Shown: positions 1 through 11,044, numbered from the stretch's first letter. The stretch: DNA of 64,000 bases from Opeltia flavorubescens (GCA_000442125.1 KE546965.1:124001-188000); one strand, 5' to 3'. The notes: generated by a model from the letters alone, not told the origin. Numbers and translations are program-made.

Positions 1-969
1 TTCAGGATCTCGTTGAAAGTGCACCAGCCGACTGGAGCGATTCTCGCTGCGTTCATGAGATCATCGCGCTTTGGATTGGTGCATTCGGCACCTTGGCACC
101 GGTAATCGACCCCTTTCAGCGGAAAGTGAATCAACTCGATGATTGATGAATTCTAGGCAGCCACATATGCCGTGCTTGATCTGTATGCCCACACGGAGAA
201 CATCGAGCCTCTACAAGATGAGTTGCAAGGACCAGCCTTCGCAGAATTTATGGCTACAGGCCAAGGTCTTCCACTTATGGATAGCTTCATCCAAGAGTCA
301 ATGCGGCTGAGCATGACCGATTCCAGTAAGATTGAGTTCCACAGGTCTTCAGACTGAATAGCTGCTAAAGTACAATGAAGCTTCGGTTCAAAGGAAAGCG
401 TTGAGTGACTTCACCTTCTCAGATGGCCTTCGCGTTTCGAAAGGCGAATGGGTGTGTGTGCCATGGCGGGCTATGATGCGTGATCCGCAGCGATTCAACG
501 ATCCAAGCACATTCAGAGCATCCCGATTTCTCTCTTCCTCTAGTGCGGCTCAGCAAGCGCACAATCCAACACGACGAGCGCAAGTAACCGATTCCGGGGA
601 CCATTGGCTTAGCTGGGGCACGGGCCGTATCAGATGGTAAGTTAACTCCAATGGCTGCGGCATTCCCAAACGTGCTTTTCCATCGACGATCTCCGAACAC
701 TAACAATTTTGTTCAGCCCGGGCAGATTCTATGGAGTGGCAGTCATGAAATTGACACTGGCCCACTTGCTGCTATCGTACGACTGCGAATTAGAGCCTTA
801 TTCGGGATCCAGATCATTTCATTGGCGGTCCGCCATACTTCCACGGTCAAGTCTGAAGATTAACATGAAAAACAAAGATTCGCGTCCGAAGAAACGTCCA
901 GACAATCATCGAATCCAAACTCATGACTGTTGTTTCGAAACTGTGTATTCACGGATGGAAAGCATGTAG
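1..969 (+). CDS. cytochrome P450 monooxygenase, 3' part
   Basis: C-terminal half (about 258 residues) of a haem-thiolate monooxygenase; the 5' half lies outside the window. Exons deduced by frame are <3-101, 157-325, 381-636 and 717-969. Visible hallmarks are the K-helix ExxR (ESMR, in FIQESMRL), the stretch TFSDGLRVSKGEWVCVP before the meander, and the haem loop WGTGRIRCPGRFYG. The haem-ligand Cys codon is TG|C, split by the last intron (637-716), so it is invisible in unspliced frames. The general resemblance is to fungal P450s annotated as ent-kaurene oxidase-like; the substrate cannot be told. It ends 97 bp before a convergent ERG26-like dehydrogenase, so a shared sterol or terpenoid tailoring role is possible but inferred. 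The C-terminus runs about 30 residues past the usual LKI-MK end. Confidence 0.9.
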
Positions 970-1066
970 CATATGAAGCAATCAGCTAGATTTTCCAAGA
1001 ACATCCCTCTTACTCTGTAATGTAGCTTCTTGGTCACACTGTGCTCATACTCGCATTTAAATACTA

Positions 1067-2224
1067 TCATGCCTGCTTCTTGACCCTTAAATTAGACTTG
1101 TCGAGCTTCGCAGCCCAGCCCTGTTCGTCCAAACACCATTGAACTGCACGTTGAATGCCTTGCTTGAGATCCCCACGCGGTTGATAATTGAGCCTCTGTC
1201 TCGCCTTTTCAATCGAATATGTATGCTCATAGCATGCGAAGATGATCTCCTGCCTCGTGAACGTAGTAGGCATGAATTGGCCCAGAGTAAGCACCCAGTA
1301 GAGTAGTTCAATGATCAAGGCAATGGTAAAAGCCAGTCGAGGTGGAAGTCTAAAAGGCTTGAAATCTACCGGACGCTGCCAGCCCGCGGCCTCCCAGACG
1401 AGGTACGGATAGTCCCAGAATGTGTGTCGCACTCCGTCCGTGATGTTGAAAGCCTCACCATCAACTTTTGGCTGTGAACCATCGACACCGTTAATGCATC
1501 GGTCATACAGAGCAGTTGCAAGTAGGAGATGCGCATCGGCCGAATTTTCAACACTGACAAAGTCCCATTGATTCAAACCACCACCGAACATGACCCCCGT
1601 TTGGCCCTTCTCGAGGACTTTAAGACAGCCCGGGATGCCTAGAGAGTCTCTTTCACCATAGACCAAGGGTAGTCGAAGACTAGCTGTCAAGAAGATTTTA
1701 GACACGTTGTCGGTTGGAGTTGGATTATTGGCATCTAGCACCATTTTGTCGGCGATGGCTTTGCATCTCTCATATGGGTGCACCCAGTTATCATCAAGAT
1801 CGACCAAAGGGGCTGTTTCATCAAAGTTGACGTGGGAGTGGCCGCGAGCTATCGTGGTGGAAGAGGTGTAAATGAACACCTTGACCGATGGAGTGCTACG
1901 GGCAATGGCGAGCAAGGTGCGTGTTCCTCCTACAATACTTTCGTGGTGAGCTTTGACACGGCCTGTGGTCGAAGGCAGGCTCGCAGTGTGGATGATGATC
2001 TCTGGACCGATTTCCGTAATTGCCCGCCGTAGTTCGCTGGGACACAGAAGATCTCCAGTGTGGTAAGAAACTCCCTGTAGCGTATTCTGATAAGGATGGC
2101 GACTCAAGACGGCCAAGGAGCTGCAATTGGCTTGTTCCAGAAAACACTTGGCGATATGATAGCCGACAAAACCAGCGCCGCCGACGATAAGCACAGAGCC
2201 AAGTTTCGCAGTCGACTCTGCCAT
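1067..2224 (-). CDS. ERG26-like 3-beta-hydroxysteroid dehydrogenase/C-4 decarboxylase (extended SDR)
   Basis: Single-exon protein of 385 residues from the ATG at 2224; an in-frame start at 2296 would add 24 residues, but the NAD fold begins directly after the later Met. It has GGAGFVG for the nucleotide, TSST as the Ser site, YERCK as the YxxxK catalytic pair, and a hydrophobic stretch near the C-terminus (LAFTIALIIELLYWVL) that could anchor it to the ER. This is the architecture of sterol-4-alpha-carboxylate 3-dehydrogenase (decarboxylating), the NAD(P)-dependent step of C-4 demethylation. Whether it is the housekeeping Erg26 or a paralogue in terpenoid/meroterpenoid tailoring cannot be decided here. 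The convergent P450 next door favours a tailoring role (inference). Confidence 0.88.
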   Translation of the reverse strand: MAESTAKLGSVLIVGGAGFVGYHIAKCFLEQANCSSLAVLSRHPYQNTLQGVSYHTGDLLCPSELRRAITEIGPEIIIHTASLPSTTGRVKAHHESIVGGTRTLLAIARSTPSVKVFIYTSSTTIARGHSHVNFDETAPLVDLDDNWVHPYERCKAIADKMVLDANNPTPTDNVSKIFLTASLRLPLVYGERDSLGIPGCLKVLEKGQTGVMFGGGLNQWDFVSVENSADAHLLLATALYDRCINGVDGSQPKVDGEAFNITDGVRHTFWDYPYLVWEAAGWQRPVDFKPFRLPPRLAFTIALIIELLYWVLTLGQFMPTTFTRQEIIFACYEHTYSIEKARQRLNYQPRGDLKQGIQRAVQWCLDEQGWAAKLDKSNLRVKKQA

Positions 2225-2786
2225 TACGACCAAGATTGAGGTTTCTTTAGGTGTCTCGGATGACAAGAGGCAAGGCGATGAAGAATCAAAGAGCAAGATT
2301 CAGCTTGAGATTGGATTCTGGAGACATTACTTGGTTTCGGCCCCATTCAGCGATAACGGTATGATAGTACAAGTAGAGCACAGTATGCTGTAAGCTGCAG
2401 GTGCGGCGTAAGCAGTGATACCACACCACCTTTTCGTGCCCCTCGTCGGGGCATTTGACTCGGTATTGTGCATTCTTGGCATTTCCATGCTGTCAGCGTT
2501 GCATCCACGCGTTGATCACTCTGCCCCTCATTCAATCAGGTAATCCAAGCTGCTTTGCCATGGCTTTTCCAGGCAGGGCTGTGGCTCGGTATTCATAGAG
2601 GGTGTGCAGGTAATAATCAGCTTGCAGAACCGATGTATCGACTACATCATCATGCCGGTTTGCGTGAGATCCCCTCTGAATCATTTTGCTCGAGGTAACA
2701 CAGCATTCGCAACTACGAATCTAGAAATTGCTTCGTTCTCATACGAACAGGGCAACCTGGGACTTGCCTGAGGGTCACTTTCCGAC
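2225..2786. other. intergenic, divergent promoter region
   Basis: Separates the minus-strand ERG26-like gene and the plus-strand PTH11-like gene, so it must hold both promoters. No coding frame or repeat recognised. Confidence 0.5.
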
Positions 2787-4321
2787 ATGGCTCAGAATGG
2801 TTTACCTACGCTCTCGGAGCTCACCCCAGAACAAATCCAGTATCTGTCGAGGACGCCAGCAGGCAAACCACCCGCAGGTGTCATTCCCAACCTATCAGAT
2901 CCGCCTACCAATATGGAACCTCTCTACGTAGTTTCATCCATACTGCTAGCACTGTCAATCATCTTTGCTTTCACTCGAGTCTTTCAAAAGGTGAAGGTTA
3001 CTCAGAAGGTGACCGTCGATGATTGTATGTTTAGTGCCCAAAATCATAGCAAGTGGACTGCGATTTGGATGACTGACAGTTGGTAGTCACCTTGCTCATA
3101 GGATTTGTAAGGTTTCTCGAGCCTCGATTTGTTTCCAGCGCGTTATTGACCAAGGACGATACCTATAGTTGGGATCAGTCGCGTATTACGTGGCCTGCAT
3201 TTGGGGTGCGTTCGTTCATTGAGGAGATCCCTCGGAGACTGACACGAAAAGGCGTCAAACATGGAAAGTTCGGACGACATATTTGGGATGTCAGTATACT
3301 CGATGTGGCCAGCAAAGATCTACTCATTGTCAGTTTGCACGTGGAAAAAGGCAGAGCCAGGACTGCGTTGCATACTTACTAGATTTTAGCCCTCGTACCT
3401 CGTCAGTGTCCTCACGCCACCGACAATGCTCTTCATCAAGATCACATTCTTCATCATGTACCTCAGCATCTTTGGACAGTGGCGTTGGATGAGGATCGCT
3501 GCAACCGTGGGCGGTGTCATCACAGCAGCCTTCTACATCACGATGACTGCATGTCTCTTCGCATTCACAACACCCGGGCGACATGAGTCATGGGAGCAGC
3601 ATCAGTTCACGCGGGGCGCATACCTCGATGCAAGATTCGGACCGGCTCAATCTGCTGTCGGACTCGGAATCGATCTGTACGTGCTGATTCTTCCGATGAT
3701 TGGAATCTCCAAGTTACAGATGCNCATGCGTCGCAAGATTGGAGTGGGTGTCATCTTCATGAGCGCAGTACTGTGAGAAGTCCCTCTTCCATTATGAGCC
3801 AGTGAGCATCCCATTTTTCGTGCAGTATTGACGGTCATCAGCGCCTGTCTAGGATCGGTGTTAAGCATTGTATATCGTTTGCAACTGTTGAATACCCAAG
3901 ATAAAACGTGGCTTGCCACTCCTGTATTCGTTACCACGTGAGTAGTCCCGTATGCATGTTTTAGCTTCCAGTATTGATATCATACTCCGACAGTCTTCTG
4001 GAATTGCAGGTCGGAACAATGATCGCTTGTATGCCTGCAATGAGCCAAACGTGTCGTCGCCTGGTGCCAGTATACGATCAGCTCAGAGGATCTTTGACAC
4101 GCTACTATCATATCGGACTTCTTTCGGGGCCACCATCTAAAGACTCAGGGCTTAATAAAGACACCTTGGTCAATGTCGTCAATGTGTATGAGAGCGATGG
4201 CACGGCCGGTCAACCCACGAGGAAGGATCGGTATGAGCTCTATGGGAATTCAAAAACCATGCAGTCGAAAACTCTACTATCGGAAAAAATCGCAACCGAC
4301 GGGACCTATCGTGAAATTTAG
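2787..4321 (+). CDS. PTH11-like rhodopsin-domain receptor
   Basis: Seven exons close in frame into 392 residues: 2787-3024, 3087-3106, 3169-3205, 3252-3328, 3390-3772, 3842-3937 and 3994-4321. Exons 2 and 3 are only 20 and 37 nt. The spliced product shows the family order: extracellular N-terminus, a first helix near YVVSSILLALSIIFAF, VDD before helix 2, the GRHIWDV motif before helix 3, then repeated hydrophobic helices and the LLELQVGTMIACMPAM segment before a cytoplasmic tail of about 95 residues. This is the fungal integral membrane rhodopsin fold (PTH11-type, surface and ligand sensing in pathogens). There is no CFEM domain. One N (3724) falls in exon 5. Micro-exon boundaries are inferred from frame and motif continuity. 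Confidence 0.85.
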
Positions 4322-4786
4322 AACAGTGGAAGGTTGAAATCGTTAATTTATTGGATTTGCTGTTCTGCGGGGAGGTTGAGGTTGACCATTGCTTTGGTAT
4401 CCACGATAAACCTATCCGAATTCCTGCATTTCTCCTTGTCGATCGTCCACCCCCTTGTTTGATGGACGATAATGCAGTCCTAGAAAGGGTCCTGCTAGAA
4501 CAGAGCGATAAAATATATTGAGATTTGTGTATGTCGGTGTATCTATTCTGAGTGTGCCATAGTACAAAGGCATCAGCCAGCGATAATCATCAAGGCTTTG
4601 TCCACTCACGTTCATAGAAAAGAGGCCTCTTACTGACCCGCGATGTTGTTTTCATGCGAACTAAAGACAATACGACTCCTGCCTCGTGCCTTTTCATTGG
4701 AAGGGGTCTATGAGAGATGACTCATCGGCTGATATTGCAGCGAAGCCGGGCGCATATGCTCATATGAGATATGGGAGGGAGGACGG
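4322..4786. other. intergenic between convergent genes
   Basis: Holds the 3' ends of the PTH11-like and F-box genes. No convincing gene; short minus-strand frames here have no coding character. Confidence 0.5.
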
Positions 4787-6274
4787 TCAATGATGGCCAG
4801 CTCTGGCGATGAATCTGCCGCTTTGGTTTAATAATCCAGCCCAAGTCATTGACCTGTCCCATCTTCGCCGATGATCACTCTTGCGGTCTTTCCCGATCAA
4901 TCCCGTGTCAATTTTTCGTAACGTTACATGCGCATCAGCCGCAAGGATTTCCAGCTTTTCCAAAGACGGTGCCTGATCGTTGCCCACCAGATAGGCTTCG
5001 AAGGTGATCTCTCGTAAACTTGGGAAATGGTTTCCTTTGATCCGGAGTAATTCTTCTAATGCTCTTGCTAGAAGACCAATCCGCCCGTGTGTGTGGGTAA
5101 TATATATTGTCTCTATCGAGATTGGTAGAATCTGTGAAAGGTTTGGTACTTCGGAATCTTCAAATTCCTCCTCGTCATGGGAGCTATCCGTATCCTCAAA
5201 GCTATCCGAATCATGATATGTGGGCCCGAACATGGTGTACATGCCGGTTCTGAGATTTTTGAGGTTCCGCAAGTCACGAAGCGACGCTTCAGAGCTTAAG
5301 GTACCGATACTGAGCGACCATAGATCCCATGTAGTATTTCCATAATCGATCCACAAATTCTCCAGCATCTGGGTATTTACCAATAAAGACCTTGTCAATG
5401 TTGGTATATCGTGCGCGAACATTCCTCCATGACTTAAACAGGAGTCGTACACAAATGTCTTCAGATCGGTACAAGCTGCAAGTAATTGGGTCAAATCAAG
5501 GCTGTTGAGCGACGAACATCGTAGCTCAAGGTGCTTGAGGGTAGGGCACGATCCAGGTTTGACGGACGTCAACGAGAGCTCATCATCCTCGCTCCATGTT
5601 CTGCGCATATATACTTCCTGAATTGATGGAAGTCGAAGGTAATAATTGAGCGGATCGGCAGGTATCCGCGCACTGGGACCACGATCATCGATTATGATGC
5701 GAAGGTTTTTGAATTTCTGCACCTCCAATCTAGACATCTCCTGAGTCACAGCGCCTCCAATTAGCTTGATGAAGATATTGGTGCCATATGAAGGAAAGTA
5801 TAAAGGAAGTACGAAATGCAAGGTGTCCAAACTTGGGACGCTATGAAAGAGGAGAGCTGCCATAGCATCCTCATCGCCTTTCTCTACTTGTTCAATCCAT
5901 CGTTTGCGTTCGTCTTCTGGCCAGGCTATAAGATGTTGTCTAGCCATCGAAAGAAAGTCTGATTTGATCGTCTGCTTCATTCTGGGCTCGTCACTATTAA
6001 TGTCCCACTCTTCATCTAGGCTTAAGCGCCGAACATAGGATGCGAGTAATGGATCTGAAAGGAGTCGATAAGTAAGAAGATAAAATGTTGTAAATCGAGT
6101 CTGATTCTTTGCTTTCTTCAAGGAGATATAGGTGTAAAGGATGGGCAGAACGAGTTGATAAAGTCGGTGGCAGCATTGGGCCAGACTGAGAAGATCATGT
6201 TGCTGCTGAATGTGCTTAATGGTGTGAATAAGAAGTTCGGGCGGCAACGTGATGAGATTGAGAGTAGGAGCCAT
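4787..6274 (-). CDS. F-box protein
   Basis: Single exon, 495 residues from the ATG at 6274; the open frame continues upstream but without another ATG. The N-terminus LNLITLPPELLIHTIKHI followed by LLSLAQCCHRLYQLVLPILY is an F-box, which normally binds Skp1 in an SCF ubiquitin ligase. The rest is irregular leucine-rich sequence (for example LKHLELRCSSLNSLDLTQLL) of the type that selects substrates in fungal F-box proteins. An acidic Asp/Glu/Ser patch (about DSDSFEDTDSSHDEEEFED) sits at two thirds of the length. The substrate is unknown. Such genes are numerous and variable in Pezizomycotina. Confidence 0.82.
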   Translation of the reverse strand: MAPTLNLITLPPELLIHTIKHIQQQHDLLSLAQCCHRLYQLVLPILYTYISLKKAKNQTRFTTFYLLTYRLLSDPLLASYVRRLSLDEEWDINSDEPRMKQTIKSDFLSMARQHLIAWPEDERKRWIEQVEKGDEDAMAALLFHSVPSLDTLHFVLPLYFPSYGTNIFIKLIGGAVTQEMSRLEVQKFKNLRIIIDDRGPSARIPADPLNYYLRLPSIQEVYMRRTWSEDDELSLTSVKPGSCPTLKHLELRCSSLNSLDLTQLLAACTDLKTFVYDSCLSHGGMFAHDIPTLTRSLLVNTQMLENLWIDYGNTTWDLWSLSIGTLSSEASLRDLRNLKNLRTGMYTMFGPTYHDSDSFEDTDSSHDEEEFEDSEVPNLSQILPISIETIYITHTHGRIGLLARALEELLRIKGNHFPSLREITFEAYLVGNDQAPSLEKLEILAADAHVTLRKIDTGLIGKDRKSDHRRRWDRSMTWAGLLNQSGRFIARAGHH

Positions 6275-7053
6275 GGATGATGGCTTGGTGGACCTGTCAC
6301 TCACGTGTGATGGCTTTGGAAGTGATGTTCGGCTCAATGTAGCTGTTCAAACTCACAAGTGATTGCCTTGTCTTATTAGCAAAGAGTCTGCAGATGAGTG
6401 CTTTATTGTTGCAAGGCGAATGTGCGATGATTACTATCATGTCGACTGCAGTGATCGAGTTGCCTCAAGCCTTAGACCCGGGAAATAATGATACGGCTTA
6501 CGTTGTACCTAAATTGGAAACCCTTCGCTAAGCCGCCCTACGGCTGACTAAGACGATTTAGTAAAGAGTCTGAATTCAATTTGTTCTTTAAAACACAGGT
6601 TATTAATAGGAACACGACGCAAAGCTATCATTGTCCTATTATCAACCTGACCGAAATTACGAGAGTTAAACTTAGACCGGCACCGTCAAAAGTCAAGGGG
6701 CTAGCTCTATACAGTCAGAATCAAACCCTAGACCATGCAAGATTTAATGTCTTTACATTTTACCGGTCCATGGCTGAGAGCTGAGGCAATGATCGAGTGC
6801 ATGTAAGATATGAGGCCAGGCTTGGCATCCGGGGGCCTCCGAATCACGTGATGCCGTGGATCGGCAAATCCTCGGTTAGAAGCTACATGGGATTCTCCCA
6901 CCGAAAATTCAATCACGCCATAGAAGCGTCATGGAAAACCAGTAGATCTATCTGGCAGTATCTTCATTCATCAAGCCTTAGTCCAAGTCCGATTGGCAGT
7001 GTGGATGCAACGGCCAAAACGAGAGTGTCAATTTCGATGGAAGTCGATGACGT
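6275..7053. other. intergenic, divergent promoter region
   Basis: Between the F-box (minus) and Avt3-like (plus) genes. 6480-6780 is AT-rich with no coding sense and might be an old decayed repeat, but no terminal repeats are seen. Confidence 0.4.
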
Positions 7054-8811
7054 ATGGCAGACTCAACGCCGACCGAGCAGGAACGGAGAGAGGCAGAAGC
7101 CGACATTGTCTCCAGGCACCTACCTTCTGGTTACACTGCTGAGCCAAGTGCGGTAACAGCTGAGTATAACAACAATGCCTCCGACTCTACCTCTGATATC
7201 AACCCATCCCCCGGGCCACAGGATTCGTTAAGGCTGCAGGGAGGAGACATCCATCGGGAGATCTTCAAGATTGGTGCGAGGGCTAAGCTGGGCCAACGAG
7301 CGGCCACCTTCGCAAGCCCTCCTATCCGTAGATCAAGTTTTTTCCAGTCCCACAACCATATTCCTGCCAGTGAGCAGCGTGCTCCCGGAGGCTTTCGTCG
7401 TCAATACATTCAGCAACAGCAATCACGCCTTGACGCTGTTACCGCTCCTGTCACCCGTAATTTCGTCTCCTTCCTCGCCCTCTATGGCAACTTCGCGGGC
7501 GAAGATCTCGCTGAGTCGGAAGAACAATCTCTCATCACAGAGGACGAGGATGAGGAGGCCCACCCAACGGAGACCAGGCCATTGCTTGGCCGACGCAAAA
7601 GCACTCGCCGCCCTCCCAAACCAGGAGATGCCGGCACCACCAAGACTTTTTTCACTTTACTCAAGGCATTTATCGGTACAGGCATCATGTTTCTACCCAA
7701 AGCGTTCAACAACGGTGGCATCCTCTTCTCGTCAATCACCTTGATCACCGTCTCCCTTCTTTCTTGCCTATCCTTCCACCTGCTCTTGCTCTGTAGAAAA
7801 CGCTACGGAAGCGGCTACGGCGAGATCGGGTCAGCCATTGGAGGCCGCAAATTGAGGTCACTGATCTTGACGTCAATAACACTCTCACAGATAGGATTTG
7901 TCTGCTCGGGCGTCATCTTCATCGCCGAGAACCTCCGCTCTTTCCTGAATGCCGTTTCTCCTGGACCCACAGTCGCCATCGGCACAAAATCTTTGATTGC
8001 AGTACAGCTCATCGTACTCATACCATTATCATTGATCCGTGATATATCCCGCCTCGGCCCCGCAGCGCTGTTGGCCGATATCTTCATCTTCATCGGTCTT
8101 TTCTACATCTGGTACTACGACATCTCCACCCTCGCCACCAGCGGCATGCATCCAACAGTCCAGCTCTTCAACCCTCAGTCTTTCACGCTGACGATCGGTT
8201 CCGCGATCTTCACATACGAGGGCATCGGGCTTATCCTACCCATCCAGTCTTCTATGTCCGAACCAGAGAAATTTCCGCGCCTGCTATACATCGTTATGGT
8301 CATCATAACCACCATCTTCACCTCCGTGGGCGCTCTCTGCTACGCTACATTCGGCTCCGAAACCCGCGTCGAGATCATATCCAATTACCCTCAAACGAGC
8401 AAACTCGTCAACTCCGTCCAATTCCTCTACTCAATTGCCGTTCTCGTCGGGACACCGGTACAGCTCTTCCCCGCCACACGTATCATCGAGACCAAGATTT
8501 TCGGCGACCGCGCCTCAGGCAAGAAATCATCCGCGACGAAATGGAAGAAGAATGCCTTCCGCACTTCCATCACCATATTGTGCGGCCTCATTTCCATCTT
8601 GGGAGCTAGCGATTTGGATAAGTTTGTGGCTCTTATTGGGGCATTTGCGTGTGTACCTCTTGTCTACATCTATCCCGCTTGGCTACACTACAAAGGTGTT
8701 GCAAAGTCGCCGTGGGTTAAAGCAGGTGACTTGTTCCTTTGTGGGATTGGATTTGTGGCGATGGTGTATTCGACTGCTGTTACGGTGTCGACGTGGATAA
8801 AGGACCAGTAA
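7054..8811 (+). CDS. vacuolar amino acid transporter, Avt3-like (AAAP family)
   Basis: Intronless, 585 residues. The first 200 or so residues are a hydrophilic, presumably cytosolic tail with an acidic patch and RPLLGRRK just before the membrane part, as in fungal Avt3/Avt4. The transporter core starts with TFFTLLKAFIGTGIMFLPKAFNNGG, the characteristic first helix of the amino acid/auxin permease family, and continues through about ten more hydrophobic segments to the C-terminus. Family knowledge says such proteins export neutral amino acids from the vacuole to the cytosol. It is divergent from the F-box gene. Codon use in the core is strongly C-ending, suggesting good expression. Confidence 0.92.
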   Translation: MADSTPTEQERREAEADIVSRHLPSGYTAEPSAVTAEYNNNASDSTSDINPSPGPQDSLRLQGGDIHREIFKIGARAKLGQRAATFASPPIRRSSFFQSHNHIPASEQRAPGGFRRQYIQQQQSRLDAVTAPVTRNFVSFLALYGNFAGEDLAESEEQSLITEDEDEEAHPTETRPLLGRRKSTRRPPKPGDAGTTKTFFTLLKAFIGTGIMFLPKAFNNGGILFSSITLITVSLLSCLSFHLLLLCRKRYGSGYGEIGSAIGGRKLRSLILTSITLSQIGFVCSGVIFIAENLRSFLNAVSPGPTVAIGTKSLIAVQLIVLIPLSLIRDISRLGPAALLADIFIFIGLFYIWYYDISTLATSGMHPTVQLFNPQSFTLTIGSAIFTYEGIGLILPIQSSMSEPEKFPRLLYIVMVIITTIFTSVGALCYATFGSETRVEIISNYPQTSKLVNSVQFLYSIAVLVGTPVQLFPATRIIETKIFGDRASGKKSSATKWKKNAFRTSITILCGLISILGASDLDKFVALIGAFACVPLVYIYPAWLHYKGVAKSPWVKAGDLFLCGIGFVAMVYSTAVTVSTWIKDQ

Positions 8812-10191
8812 AGGAGTCGTCTCAGATATGCAAACTTCTTTCTCAGCCTGGAATCCAAAACAACTTTTGACTGTTGGCGGTATAGATTGATCGAAGTCGC
8901 TGAATGATGGAAGGTTTATTCATAGAATTGTTCGAGACGAAAAGGTGTATCGTTTAGAAATATCCATGTCTAGGCATCTTGTTTACAGTAGGAATCTGAG
9001 ACACGGAAAATTGTGTATGGTTGTCTTTGATCCAAATCATCCTCAACCCCCTACCCAATGCTCTTGCCCAATAACATCACCACCAATCTACCAATAGGCC
9101 AGAGTCGAAGTCGAAAATCGTGCCATGGATCCCTTACACCCCCTCTCGAGACCGATACTCAATCACACACCCCTTCCTCCCTGCAATGCTACAAACCCCC
9201 TAACGCTAATCCCCATCCCTCCCATTCCTTCCCCGCATATAGCATTTCATTTACAATAACACTTCACCCACCCCATCCTACGAGCTCTCTAACTTAAAAA
9301 AATATCACTCATCACCATAGCCCACCAAAAAAACCAATATTATCATGCACCAAGCTCCCGCAACGCCCCTCAAAAACAAATCTGCTGTGAAACAAATCTT
9401 CCGTACCCCTTCCCCTGAAACTCCAACCATACTACCAAATCGATTGACAATCCATAGAAACACAATCTCAACGCTCTTATTGCCCGCCAAAATCCACTCC
9501 TCAACTCCCCAGTAAATTATTAGATTGGTTTTTCTATTGTGATTACTACTATGTCTTTGATGAAGCTTCGGCAGTGTTACAGGGATATGAATATGTATTG
9601 TCAAAAGCGTTGATTTACTGATCTCTTTCGTATAAGAACATGACGGTATCGAACTTTTAAGATGGGATTCTCGTGAGAATTTGTTTTCGTGTTCTAGTAG
9701 TTTTGAGCGAAAAGGTCGGAGCTCGAGCTTTTGGCGCTTTGGTGGGACTGCTGGTGAGGTAGAGTTAGTCCCTTGTGGATTCGTCCTGCTTCCTCTACCC
9801 CCCCCCCCCTTCCCCTTCATTTTACTTCTCCTTCTTCGTCTTCTGTTTCTGCAAAGTAGCGAAGATGTAGAAACATGGTAAGAGAATGTCTAAAGAAGAA
9901 CATGTAGATTTAAATATTTCAAATGCGGATTCTGAGATTTCTTATCTCACATGGATGAACAGATGGATGTGTCGATAGATGAACTAAGACTTCAATAAAT
10001 AGACAGATCGGCCCACAAGGACATAGATTGGAGACACCGGCCGATCCAATTATTCATCGACGGAAATCGACAAACCACGTAATGCTCTTACATGCAGATT
10101 TGACTGCGGCATCCAGCTTTTATTTGAGCTCTCCCAGTATAGGTAGGGTGGGGAATTTGGTACATCCGGCCCTCACAGCTGTATATAATCG
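8812..10191. other. intergenic with simple-sequence tracts
   Basis: 3' flanks of two convergent genes. Contains C-rich stretches (about 9040-9260) and a run of C at about 9800-9810. Open frames here are low-complexity artefacts; no gene supported. Confidence 0.5.
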
Positions 10192-11044
10192 TCAGTGATA
10201 CATACTCCCAAAACGTAAAAAGATTGGTTCAGAATCTCCGCCCAATCTTCGGGTTACTTGGAGTGTGGACAAAAGTGGAGGAAAAGAAGGAAAAAAAACC
10301 CTCACCATCAGCATAAAAAGCCCAATTCTGCGAATTCGCCACACTCTTCTCTCCATCCAGCTCCCCACACCGCTGAATATCATAAACCTCCTCCGTCCAA
10401 TTCGCTCTATCCAACGGATTATACAAATGCACCAATTCATGCACCAAGACGGAAAATCTCGTATCACCCAAGGATCTTCCATCATCGAGGAAGCGCTTCC
10501 TTCCTCTCCTTCCCGCTACGGGGACACAGTCATCAACATCCGGAAAGTCTTTGAAAGCCCAGAATGAAGGGCAGAGTACTACAGTGCCGTGATCGACCAG
10601 GGTGGAGGCAAGATGGTGCTTAAAAGACGGTGGTCGAGGGCCGCATACGTAGAGGAATGCGCGGTAGAGGGCTTCATGGTCGACCACGTCTGGGCATGCG
10701 CATTCGATGATCGGTCGTCCGGTGGGAAGGTCCTTGCCATCGGCGATGGCGCGGTATACTTGCCTCACGATGGGCAGATTAGTGTTAGATTTGAAGAACG
10801 TGGAGAACCCATGGGGGGAGGCTGTGCCGAGTTCTAGATCGGTGAGAACGAGCTGGAGAGTTTGCCAGACTTGGGGTAGAAGGTTGTAGATGCCTTGAGA
10901 TTCGTTCATGCAAGCGCAGTTGCCGACGATGTAGTTGCCGCTGTTTGTCTGGTCGCGGTCGCGGAGAGTATTTTTGTCGGCTGTGGAGTCATGGACTTGG
11001 TATGATATGAGGAATAGGAGGTAGACGATAGTAAATCCGTGCAT
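10192..11044 (-). CDS. secreted HEXXH zinc metallopeptidase, M35-like
   Basis: Two exons, 10306-11044 and 10192-10256, joined by a 49-nt intron, give 267 residues. An N-terminal hydrophobic segment (FTIVYLLFLISY) is a probable signal peptide. The zinc motif HELVH lies at residues 202-206 in VLVHELVHLYNP, and the downstream NSQNWAFYA resembles the NADSYALYA-type segment of deuterolysin-related (M35) peptidases. The canonical aspzincin Asp pattern (GTxDxxY) is not clear: the matching region reads WTEEVYD, so the third zinc ligand may differ. Eight or so Cys suggest disulfides and secretion. A KRF site near residue 184 could be a processing site. Substrate unknown. Confidence 0.78.

Noticed and set aside
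6480-6780. AT-rich stretch suspected to be an old transposon
   Set aside because: No terminal repeats or target duplication; only a 5-bp inverted match, which is not significant.
9305-9820. 171-codon minus-strand frame
   Set aside because: Low-complexity sequence from C-rich and G-rich tracts in a 3' flank; no protein-like pattern.
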